A program made the position numbers and the translations under genes. A DNA stretch of 64,000 nucleotides. It comes from Chrysomallon squamiferum (Eukaryota; Mollusca; Gastropoda; Neomphalida; Peltospiridae). The notes under the pieces were generated by a model. It ran no database searches. It had not been told where the DNA came from and was given only the letters and a program-made list of their open reading frames with translations. Shown here piece after piece: positions 49,489-60,633 of the stretch. Every line of letters begins with the position of its first letter. The stretch's first letter is position 1. The DNA lies in NCBI GenBank assembly GCA_012295275.1, contig CM022665.1:12854976-12918975 (forward strand), given 5' to 3'.

Positions 49489-49880
49489 CAGTATTGAATT
49501 ATATTCTTTTGGCAGATAAATTAAATATTTTTAAAAATCCTGCCTCTCAATATCTTGATTTTTATTTTGTTAAATTTTAACATTTGGAATTTTTTGGCTA
49601 AAACTCAGACTGAAGACAGAATGTGATAAAGATTGATGCTCAGAAAAAAAATGAACAATGATGAAAAGAGAAAAGTAATCAAAGGTTCAATAACAATTTT
49701 TCAATTTTATTATTATTATTATTTTGTTGTTGTTGTTGATAAATACAAATAAAAACAGTATTGGCTATTGAAAACTTTTAATAACAACAAATTAAATAAT
49801 ACATAAATTGTATGTCATGAGCATAATTTAATGACTGCATAACAATAATTCAGAAAAAAAAAGAAAAGAAGAAGAAACTG

Positions 49881-49883
49881 AAA

Positions 49884-49981
<98 letters not shown>
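49881..49981. repeat. Compound (AAAT)n(AAT)n microsatellite
   Basis: Eight AAAT units pass directly into more than twenty AAT units. Any tyrosine or isoleucine homopolymer read from it is an artefact. Confidence 0.95.
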
Positions 49982-51136
49982 CTGCAATAAAATACACATG
50001 GAAGAACTATTCTTTTTCCAATTTCTTATAAAATAATAAACCACAACAGTTTGCTTTTGCTATAGACATTAAAACTAAAAGTAATTTACTCAACTCTAAA
50101 CTTCCTAGCTTTCTTCTTTCTGTTTTTCTCTTCTTTTTTTTTAAATACATTTTTGTTTCACTATATTGTAGGCTGTATATAATACAGAGAACAAAAAAAG
50201 TTATGTATACAACTCAGTTTTGGTTTTTTCTTCTCTGTTTATTATTATTTCTAATAATAATTAAATTCAAAACTTTTTCAAATATTTCATAATTAATATT
50301 AATACAACAGTATATTATGGATAATTAATACTTTGCTTTTAAAAAAGTGTATCTCATTATTAAGATAAAAAAGAATAATAATAATAAATAAAATAAATAT
50401 GACAAATAAAAATAGAAGAAAAAAAGAAAGAAATGATTTTGGAATGAAAAAGAAAAAAAATTTGTAATAATAATGTGATCATTGTGATCAATATGATCAA
50501 AGTATTAAAGTAACACAGAATATTTGTTGTCAAGTAAGTGCACAATACTAACATGCATAATAATACATAAATGTTTAAATACTAAATAAATTAACAACAA
50601 TTATTATAACTGACAACAAACAAAATTCTACATCTAAAAATAAATGTTTTTACTGAACAAAATATATATGTATATATTTTTTGTTTGTTTATACTTAGAA
50701 GGGAAATAACTCTATTTTAATCAATATGAGTACCAATTTAAGCATACAAGAAGACTATTATTTAAACAAAATGAAAACAAGAATGTGTTTTTCCTAAAAA
50801 AAAAATTGCGTTTCCTTTTGTTTTTTTAAGGAATCCACATTAAAAGATATGTGGGACACAACAAAAAAAACCTACAAGCTTTAGATTTCCTAGAATTTAG
50901 AACCAATTTTTTGTTGAAAGTTGCAACTCAACAAAGGCATATATATTTTATATATACACATAAATATATTAAAACCTTCAGAGAAATTAACCAATGTTTT
51001 ATTATTGTTATATAAGTTCATAATATTCAGTGAGTAGACTCATATAACTTGACAGTCTGATTATACTTTTATTGTGACACTATAAATATAAAATCACATG
51101 ACAAGTTTAGGAGTGGCAAAATTTCAGACAACCTAT

Positions 51137-51192
51137 TGTTTCTAAAATAAATACATACATATATACATATATATGTATGTATTTTAGAAACA
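51137..51192. repeat. Foldback palindrome of about 56 bp
   Basis: TTGTTTCTAAAATAAATACA and its inverse TGTATTTTAGAAACA flank an alternating CATATATACATATATATG centre. The arms pair over about 25 bp. It could be a tiny foldback element or a transcript hairpin. Confidence 0.7.
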
Positions 51193-51776
51193 GTATTCTG
51201 TAAAGAATATGACATTTTGTATTTCTTAATTAGTTGTTCAGTCAGAAATTACAAGAACAGAAACTGTTTTCAAACAGTTTGCATGTCACTATCTAACTGG
51301 TCCACACCTACCACAGCCAACTGAGCCAGATCAAATTTAAAATGAGAACATAAATAACAGTCTTGGGTGACAACACATATATAATAATTTCATTGTTTGC
51401 AATGCTATTCTTCTATGAGGCAAACTTTGTCTCATGTGTGAAGCCTCAAGTATATAACAATATTATTTTTAATTTAAAGCAAAATAAATAATATGTAAAT
51501 TAAATGGGAAAAGATACCATGAGAAATATTTTGGAGGAGGATACTAACTGAAACAGTTCCTTGACTTGACTGTATCTGAGCACTGTTTATATAGATAATG
51601 TATATCTATATAATTAAAAAACAAGGCACTTCCATCAAGTAAGTCAACATTCTGAATACCAAAAATAAAACATTTCCTGCAATTACCACATGCACTGAAC
51701 TTAGAAAATTTCAATTCATGGATTATGTCTTGTTGAATGTTACTGAAGAACATTATAATAGTTTTCAAAAATGAAA

Positions 51777-51925
51777 TTAAAAATCATTGGGGTCTTCTGT
51801 TCGACTGCTTTTTCCTCCATATCCTTGATTACCGCTCCATGATACCTTTAAATTTACATCTGAATTTGACTTGGAATAGTCAGTGTAGCTAAATCCTTTC
51901 CTGTTATTCCATGCTGGATAGTTAG
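51777..51925 (-). CDS. Small gene, exon 5 (terminal)
   Basis: 149 nt encoding SNYPAWNNRKGFSYTDYSKS, then NSDVNLKVSWSGNQGYGGKS and a final DPNDF-stop. The acceptor is TTACAG. The intron upstream (51926-52404) contains a short GT/TA repeat only. Confidence 0.8.
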
Positions 51926-54900
51926 CTGTAACGGCAAAACAGAAAAAGAAGAAGACAAAATTATGAATAGGGAAACAGAATTTTTAATATAATATGTAGT
52001 AAAAAGTAGGATATAAAAAGAACAAAAATTACAAGTAATGAAATAAACGATAACCTAGAGAATATAAATTTACACACAAGTAATATGAAAAAAAGATTTG
52101 TGTGTGTGTGTGTATATATATTATCACCATCCTGCCACTAGACAAAACAGCAAATTATGAATCACATAAACAGAACATCTTTATTGGAAAACCTATTTCT
52201 GATATAAAATTATGCTGTGTAGTTCTTTTTTCACTCTTTACAAGTATTGATTTGTACTGAGATAAGAGGATCAAAAAGGATTAAATGTGTGTTTCTGAAA
52301 AGTTAAGTATTATCTGTTAATGTGGTATAGGTAAAACAGCAAAAGATGAAAATAATACTAATTTACTTATGACCATGTCAAATTCTTTTATTGTTGTTAC
52401 TTACATGTTGAGGATCCAGAGTTCTGACTTACAGACATTGATGTATTATCTGAAATAAAATTAATTATTGCAATGATAATACATTACATTTTTTGTATAA
52501 AGCATCAAAGAAGCATACATTTACTCACACATGTATGCATATAATGTATTTAAATTTCTCCCAAAAGGCCTTAAAGCATTGAATGATAAAGTTATATTTA
52601 AAGAACCCCTGAATAAAGTAATATAAATAGCTTAATAACCAAAGTGAATTATTAATATAGTTACACATAACTTTTATCAATTTCAAAAGGTAACAGAAAA
52701 GTTTTCCTGCTTTTAGAACTAATTACATACATTTTTTTTTTTTTTTTTAAAGTTGTATAATGTGTGATAAATATGTTTACACTGACCTTTTATACCACCA
52801 TGACGAGAGTAGTAATTCTTGTTTGCATTCAATGTTAGTCTGTCATGTTGAGAATTTCCCACCACCACATTTCGTTTGATGCTCCAAACACTGTCCAAGT
52901 CAATAGCTGGCTCTGTAACATGTTTAATACAAATATTTCACTAGAATTTAAAAATATTTCAGATAGAGAAAAAAAACCCAAAAAACAATTTGGTTTCTTT
53001 AAGACTGAAAAAAGGACAAAGAGACAAATAATTAGTTTTCATTCTTTACTTTTGGATTAACAATACCTTTTTCACATTATAACAAAGTCCAGGATTAAGC
53101 AAAAAAAAAAAAAAAAAAAAAAATCCTCTAACACACAGTCTCATAGAAATAAATACAGACATAAACAAATACAAATACACTAACCTTCCCAGGATAAAAA
53201 AAGACACAAAAACAAACAAACAAAAAAAGACCACCAACAAACCATAATTTTTTTTAAAAATTTAAAAATAAAAATAAAAATTAAACGTACATATAAAGTA
53301 AAAACAAACAAAAACCCCACAAAAAACCCCAACAACAAACAAAACATAAATAATAATAAAATTCAATGAGAATTAAATGTCACTCAAAGAATAAAAAGGG
53401 CTAACTTTTACATATTATTATAATAAATAGTTTATTCATTTTTTTTAAATTTATATTATAAATGTGTCTATGATGCAGTGTGTGAAGAAGAAGATGATGA
53501 AAAAAGATTATTAGCAAATTTAAATTTAATCTTTAGAGATCTTTTACATTTAATGTATAATGGCAGATATTTTGTCACATTATTTTACATTAAAATGCCT
53601 TTTATAAAAGCTATTAATTTAATGAATCTGTTTACTTATCTAAATGATAACCTTCCATAGAATCCATTATAATTCATTATAATGAAATTTTATGCAATAC
53701 CTTTTATTTTGATTTTTAAAATCTTAAAATTATTTTTTTACCATCATATTAAGTTTAACAGTAGAAAGAAAAAACACAATAGTCTGTTGTTGCTAAATGT
53801 GTGTGATTTGCTGCCATTAGTATGTAGGCTGACAATGTGTACAAAGTGCTTTTCAGCAAATTTAGATCTCTTCATTAGCAAATAATAATGGGCCATTAAT
53901 AATATATTATTACATATCGATAAACAAAGGATAACAATAAACTGACCCTCTCAAGCCAGTACATCATGCAGACTATCACACAAATCAATATTACAGGTAC
54001 TGCAGAAGATATTCCCATGGCAACTATATCTTACAGTTTACATGAAGAAATTTTGCTGTTTTTTTTCTTCACAAGTGTAAATGGATGTAAATAATTTTGA
54101 TATAATGTTATTAATAACATACACTTAATAAATAATTTGGTTTCTTCAGGCATTACAAATATAAGTAATCTGTTGAAATAACCACAAACACAGAACCAAT
54201 AATTACAAATTTGAATTTTCCTTCTTAAAATTAAGAATCATTTTGTACCTTGATTTTAGTATTTCAAGGCCTAAAAAGAACAGGAAGGATTATAAAAATA
54301 GCTTTACTACATATACAACTGAACTGTCATATGGATACATGCAATCAGTTATGAAATGGAAAATACATTTAATCAAAACTACAACATGTGATATTTTCTT
54401 AACAAACTTTCTTAATAGACAACTCACTCTGAAATGGAGGGGTTCCAGAACGAGGAATGAATTGCCATTTATCATTTTCAGTTTCTTTACTCTTTGGTCC
54501 TGCATATAAGAACTTCTTCTTGCTACCTGAAATGATTAATTTATAAGATACAAAATAATAATAAGAACAACAACAACAACAATAATAATGCCACCTGCCT
54601 TATTATGAAAAACAAGCCAGAACTAATAAGACTATAACATTTGATGTTTAAATACTTCTAAAACAAAAACTGAAATTCAATTTCTATTTGAGAATGAATA
54701 ATTCCAAATTAATTTTTAAAAATTAATGAAATAATTTACATATTTATGAATTTCCAGAAAGGGTGGATATGTTTGTATACAATATATGAACAAACAAAAA
54801 TTCATAAGGTTTACATATATATCCAGTAACTCACCATATATAAAAAATAATTTAGTTATATTTATTATACTAATTTATTTTCATTAAATTATTGCCAGTT

Positions 54901-55663
54901 TGTATTTTTATTAGGTACCTGAAGTCAGCTGCCACCTTATAACATAATAAAATGTATTTGTAATAAGATATGTACATTGTGAAAAGTACATTTTGGCACA
55001 CTGACATATAAAGCTGAGGTGGCAATATAATTTCACATCTCACTGAACTTCAGTTATGATTCATATTAACCAAGTATATATAATGTTTAGGACATATATA
55101 CCCACAGGTACACATTACCAGACATTTCCCTCCTTCCAAATTTACACTTTAAACTTGTTTGTTTTTATTTTTATAATTTCAAAAATATTTATATAGAGAT
55201 CAAAGAAAACAAAACTTGATTATAAGTGAATATTCAGATACTATTACCAGGTTCCAGGTATCAGATTTGTTTGCATATGTATTTATGTTTCGTACAGTGA
55301 TATTAATTTTTCTTTTAATTTTTTTTTTTTTTTATATAGTTGACTGAGCTAGAAAATATCTTTATATAAAGGTTAAAAATAAGCTCTGATCTAAATGTAT
55401 AATCCAGTGTACATGATTAAATACCAGTATACTCTTTTCTAAAATATTTATATAATGTGCTAAAGTATACATATGTTTTTAATTAAAAGCAAAATCTAGG
55501 ATAAAACTATATAATTTAAATCATATTAAAACATTATGATCTTTGATGTAAATATCTAAATAAATATGGTTACATATAGCTTTTATAATATTTATCATAA
55601 AAACAAAATCAAAAGCAAACAATTATATTTAAATTTAATAATGTCAAACGTACCTTGATCCAT
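51777..55663 (-). CDS. Unrecognised 142-residue protein, five coding exons
   Basis: Exons in transcript order: 55663-55654, 54526-54428, 52912-52787, 52449-52405, 51925-51777; total 429 nt, giving 142 residues plus stop. All junctions are GT-AG and phase 1, which strongly supports a real gene despite its short exons. The protein opens MDQGSKKKFLYAGPKSKETE, has a central Trp/Arg segment (DLDSVWSIKRNVVVGNS), and ends Ser/Asn/Gly/Tyr-rich (GFSYTDYSKS, GNQGYGGKSSRTEDPNDF). There is no signal peptide, membrane segment or domain I recognise. It is hydrophilic and likely disordered, with scattered aromatic residues. A small cytosolic or nuclear adaptor, or a cilium/testis-type protein, are possibilities only. 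Confidence 0.8.
52405..52449 (-). CDS. Small gene, exon 4 (45-nt microexon)
   Basis: Encodes DNTSMSVSQNSGSST within split codons. Being 45 nt long and phase 1 on both sides, it could be skipped without breaking the frame. Donor GTAAGT, acceptor TATTTCAG. Confidence 0.75.
52787..52912 (-). CDS. Small gene, exon 3
   Basis: 126 nt encoding KPAIDLDSVWSIKRNVVVGN, then SQHDRLTLNANKNYYSRHGG. Also a multiple of three. The 1.5-kb intron upstream (52913-54427) is A-rich with no other feature. Confidence 0.8.
54428..54526 (-). CDS. Small gene, exon 2
   Basis: 99 nt encoding SKKKFLYAGPKSKETENDKW, then QFIPRSGTPPFQ. The acceptor is ATTTCAG, the donor GTGAGT. The intron upstream (54527-55653) is AT-rich without a recognised feature. 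Confidence 0.8.
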
Positions 55664-55836
55664 CCTGATCAGAGTTTGTAATTAAATGAAGACGATTCCA
55701 AAATGAAAGTAACTGGTTAATTTGTTCTGCCTATCAGCGATGTTAGATCCATGCATTACATATAAATTAGTATGCCAGTTAACATGAAACAAACTTGACG
55801 AAAACCTCCTTTAGTTTTCTGACTAAACTTCTTGAT
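55654..55836 (-). other. Small gene, exon 1 with start codon and 5' UTR
   Basis: The start codon is at 55663-55661 (MDQG, GTACG donor). Upstream 173 nt are non-coding and begin at a good acceptor (CTTGTTTTAG before ATCAAG), so the mRNA should start with at least one further non-coding exon. The ATG at the end of this exon is the one that fits the downstream frame. Confidence 0.6.
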
Positions 55837-57299
55837 CTAAAACAAGAAAGTAAAAGAAAAAAGAAATAGATAATTGTTTCAAAAGGTGAAAAACCATACA
55901 ATGATATATAAAAAGAGACAAAAATATTTATATGAGAACAAAGCAATAATGGAAATTTAAAATTTATTTACAGTACTAGTAAAATAATTGTTTTTGAAAA
56001 GTACTTACCATAAAAATTATTTTTAAAGTTGATTATTTTACTATTATAGATATATAAATTTTATTTAATTATCTTAATAAAATATAAATAATTATTTATT
56101 GTTAAATAAATAATAAGAAAATGTGTATGTAGTTTTGCACAATACACTTACAGGTTGAATTCATATACATTTCCAGATATTCAAAATACATTTAAAACAC
56201 AGTTGTTACTAAATATAACCAAATCCGATTCTTCATTATTCTTAATATTTGATGATAAAACTGAGAACTACAGTACATCTAGACTGCTATTATTATATAC
56301 GAAACAAATACTTACAGTTTGGTGGTAGGACTTATTCATAAACACAGACTTGGTAATCAGATATTTATCACACATATATAAATACCACCAATCCATAAAA
56401 ACTGAAAATAATCTTAACTATTTTTCCAATATCCATTAAGGTGAATCATTACAATAATGCTTTCTTCATTTGCTTCTTTTGTGACACAGTGTTAAAGAAT
56501 AAATCTATAAAAAGCAGTGTGTAGTTATTACCAGTGGAGTTAAACCTTCAGTTCTCAAAGGCAAAAGCAGATCACTAGTGTCTTAAGCAGGCACAAGCAG
56601 TCAAATAACTAGGTCGATCAGAATACATTAATCAAATGACTAACAAAAGGAATGCCTTTACCTGAACAGATTAATTTCATTATAAAACTGTCAAATGTGT
56701 TTTTATTTTTCTACTTAAAAATTGTATTTAATCTTTTTTGTTTTGTTTTTTTCTTCTTTTTTTTAACAGTTAGCATGCTATGAAGAAGATATAATAATTA
56801 CATTCATGATATTTCTGTAGAGAATGACCTTTACCATTATAGTAAATTATTAACTGAGTAACTGAACTGTAAAGAAATGCTAGTATTATCTATGTAATAA
56901 AATCACAGGTAAATACATTAATAGGTAACATAAAATCAGTCACTGATTCTGAGTAGCTGAACCAGTATTTTTCAGATGATTTACAGCAGTTAGCAAGGAA
57001 AAGCATGTTGATACATAATAAAAGTAAACTCTATTGCTATCTTAGTATCAAAGCTGGAGACAGTATAAACAAATCAATAAAAATCCATGTTGGGTCAGCC
57101 ATATCAGTAAAAGGTATGCAATGACAATGTAAACCATAGTGACATGCCTTATAAACTGTATAGCTAGATTTATGGTAATACCAACAGAAAAAAATAAAAA
57201 TAAAAGTAAATTTTACTGAATTGAATTTTTGCTAAATTTTCAGTAAATTATTTGCAAACCTTAGTACCAAGTAAATAAAATGAAAAAAAAACAAAGAAA

Positions 57300-57343
<44 letters not shown>

Positions 57344-58052
57344 TAAATAATGATAAAATATAACAATTAAATAAATAAAATAAAAAAAACATCATTTGAC
57401 ACAAGTTTTTAAATGATTATATTTCCTGAGAAAAGATCACCTTTACATTTAAAAGTTGTGAAATGATGATTAAACAAGAATTAAAATTCTAAATAATAAT
57501 TAATTATGGGCTAATCTGGAGTTCATAAATTAGCAAGGTCTTTAAAATTCTGTTGTCTAAAGTTGGGACTAAATAATTAAACATAAGTTAATGAAGATAC
57601 ATATGTTTTTATGTAACAGTTTAATAAATAAACACAATGTCTGTACATGTTCACACATTCATACACACTCACACACAAACACTGTATAAATGAACTAAAA
57701 TATAAATTATAACTTAGTGTTTTGAGGTGTAATTGTTGAACATACCTAAATAAACTGAGTAATTTAAATACTTCTATATTATCCACTTTTCTTGAATTCT
57801 TTTGTAAAGTATTAGGTCTTAATTTACAAATTTTATTGTTAGTTGTTTATGATTATAAATAAATCTTTAGCTGCATTTCAGTTTATATCAGAAAATCAGT
57901 TGTTGTGCTTTTTGATACTAAAGACACTTGGGGCAATAGTAACAGATGGTATTAAAACTGCAAGCCAAATTATTACCTTTCTTAACTGTTATTTTATATA
58001 ATCTACCTGCAGTAGTTTTCTTATGTAGATTATTTTTATTATCTCAAACTAA

Positions 58053-58427
58053 TTGTCAAACTTTCTAATAATATTAATTAAATTCAATATTATTACTTTA
58101 GTACATAAGAATATTGCAGAATCTAGAGCATCGAGTATTTTGATATTAGGAATGGGCTGTAGTTTTGTTCATCAAAGAGTTGCAAGATCAATCCTGCTAA
58201 GCATATTCAGTCAGATATTTCCCTTTCTAGTTTTAAGCAGGCTTGTTAAAGGCTGTGGTATGAGTTTTGTAGTGCATTGTAAGGCACATAAAAAAAGCCC
58301 CTTGCATCTAATTTATAAAATAACACAAGGAATAGTGGTATTCCTGTCATTTCTTACATATATTTGTACCATAGATGACACCCTGAAACTGTTTAATAAC
58401 CATCAGACTAATATTAACATATGTTAA
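58053..58427 (+). other. Unexplained 124-codon open frame
   Basis: Encodes a hydrophobic sequence (for example SSILILGMGCSFVHQRVARS). It is unusually long for non-coding DNA this rich in TAA/TAG-forming triplets, but it has no recognisable domain, no splice partners and no nearby promoter. It could be a remnant exon or chance. Left unassigned. Confidence 0.15.
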
Positions 58428-58451
58428 GGCTAATATAAGTATAAATGGTTA

Positions 58452-58454
<3 letters not shown>

Positions 58455-58519
<65 letters not shown>

Positions 58520-58547
58520 CATCATCATCATCATCGTCATCATTATT
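58455..58547. repeat. (TA)n array followed by (ATC)n
   Basis: About 62 bp of pure TA, then eight ATC/GTC triplets. Likely to extrude a cruciform and to be length-variable. Confidence 0.95.
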
Positions 58548-58905
58548 TTTTTCTTTCTTTCTTTTACAGTGTACAGGTTTAAAATAATATACAGTGTAAT
58601 GTAAGATTAACTCGAACATATATAATATTTATTACAAGCAGTAATTAAACAGAATACAGAAAGAAGAAAATGAAAAAAAAAAAAAAAAAAAAAAAAGAAC
58701 GAAAGAAAAGAAAAGAAAGAAATTAAACGCTAATTATATTATGTACGGTATTGATAGTCTTTGTCGGCTTGAAATTGGGAAGGAGTACTAAATTTGTCGT
58801 CTGCCAAAATTGTATGTATTATAATAATTATAATGGGGTAATGACAATCGACAGTCACTTATTTTGGTTACTTAAGAGGCATATTCCGTTGTCTGGTTTT
58901 CTTAC

Positions 58906-59100
58906 CTTTAATAATATTCTTGCTTCGTACCTCCATTATCGATACTAACCTAAGATTCATGTCACTGCCAGTAGAAAAACAACAACAAAAAAAAAAAAAA
59001 ACCACACAACCTTTTAACAACATTACCAAAAACCCTAAAAAGACTGAGCCTAAAAAGGAAACTTTTTTTAATCGTCTGATAAATGACGTCACTGAACTTA
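58906..59100 (-). promoter_or_regulatory. Candidate promoter and non-coding first exon of the small gene
   Basis: The minus strand has a full palindromic CRE (TGACGTCA, 59084-59091), then further down a DREF-type octamer TATCGATA (58937-58944), then a strong donor TAAAG before GTAAG (exon end 58906). Both motifs contain CpG and are rare by chance in this background. Transcription start inferred between about 58950 and 59080. Confidence 0.45.
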
Positions 59101-59149
59101 AACCAGACGTACACCTTCAAGCCTACCTATGTTATTAAAATCTGCACGT

Positions 59150-60580
59150 TAGATTAGTTCATACTCATTAATAGCACTATTTACTATTTGAAATGCTGTT
59201 TAATAATAATACAAGTGCACAAATGCATGCATACTTTATTATAAATGCTATAAAAATTTTATGGGGTTCTGAAAATTAAAAAAAGTAAACAAAAAGTAAA
59301 TAAAAAGTAAAAAGTTAACACAGATGTGAGCTTACATGGCATCTGGAGGGTAATCAGTTTCTGTCTGTATATCACCGTCATGAACTTTACAAATCCTATA
59401 AATGATCAGCAAGGCCAATTAACTTTTTCTTACAAAAAGATATTAATGGAGGAAAAAAAACCACAACAACAACAACAAAAAACCAACAACAAACACAACA
59501 ACAACAAACAAACAAAAAACTGAAAATTAACAAAAAAAAAAAAAAAAAAAAACACAAATAAAAATATTAATACAAACCATTAAAAAAATAAAAATAAAAA
59601 TAAATAAATAAATAAATAACCATACAAAAAACCAACAAAGCAACAACAACAAAAAATTCATGCATACTACTACTACTAATAATAAATAAATAAATAAATA
59701 TATAAATAAATAATTAAATAAAAATGAAAACAACAATGAAACTGCATTTGAGTGAATTGCGCTATGAAAAAATATAAGAGGATAAATCATAAATTAATCT
59801 AATTTAACTAACCAAAACATGAATTTATTAAAAAGAAATAATAAAACATATTTACTGTAAGAATACTGTATTACATTTATTAATTTGGCACCTTTATATT
59901 AAATACATTTTACAGATGTAAGAATAAATAGTGATAAATCATAAACCAGTAACAAAATGAAAACATGAACACATACATAGACTAATCTCAAAATGAGCCT
60001 TCACTGAAGAAAAGGTTCATCTGCGCTATATATATATATATATGGATTTACTTTCGATTATTTTAAAGCGTACTTTATTTGAATTAAGGTAAATAATAAT
60101 AATAATAATAATAAGGTGATTATAATGATAATTATGATGATAAAATGTTAGAAAGAAAATTTGTATGCAAGAAAGTATTAAGGTGGAAACATAATTTAAA
60201 AATAACAATAGCTAAAATACAACTAATTTGCAAAAGTTCATAAATTATCATAGTATGCTAATTTTACAAAACAATAAAATTTGAGTATTGATCAGATAAA
60301 GCAAAGCCAATGCAAACATTACAAACAGTTAGATTAAACTAATCAGTAGTATACATGTATATGTAGATATTCAACCAAAAAGTGAATAATACATTATTCA
60401 AAAATAAAAACTATATGTATGTTACTCAGAAAAACGAAAATACATTGTATTCATGGAATTTATTTTCAGGGAAAGTATCTAAAGCACAGTTTAAAGTCAG
60501 TCTCTTATACATTATCCAGCTTTTTGCTCCTAACAAAACAACAAAATGAAATGAATTTTGTAGTTTTGATATCTCGATCT
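59150..60580. other. Intergenic AT-rich DNA
   Basis: Contains AAC- and AAAT-rich low complexity (59455-59720), a TA run (60028-60043) and an AAT run (60095-60114). No gene recognised. A minus-strand AATAAA at 60586-60581 probably ends the transcript of the large receptor-tail exon, about 48 nt past its stop. Confidence 0.6.
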
Positions 60581-60633
60581 TTTATTCTGAGCAACAATGA
60601 CTAATAAATCGCAAGTTATGTAACTGTCAAACA

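Larger units (their letters stand above)
48782..51776. other. Intergenic AT-rich DNA and likely 3' flank of the small gene
   Basis: Poly(T) runs at 49366-49396 and 49457-49488, an AAAT/AAT array at 49881-49981 and a foldback at 51137-51192. For the small minus-strand gene ending at 51777, the nearest AATAAA on its strand is at 51074-51069, about 700 nt beyond the stop, so part of this is probably 3' UTR. Confidence 0.5.
55837..58905 (-). other. Probable 5' UTR intron of the small gene
   Basis: AT-rich DNA between the 5' UTR acceptor at 55837 and the candidate first-exon donor at 58905. Contains AAAT repeats (57297-57330), a (TA)n array, poly(A) at 58674-58696, and an unexplained 124-codon plus-strand open frame. 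Confidence 0.4.

Noticed and set aside
49815-50044. Poly-tyrosine and poly-isoleucine frames
   Set aside because: Read directly from the AAT/AAAT microsatellite.
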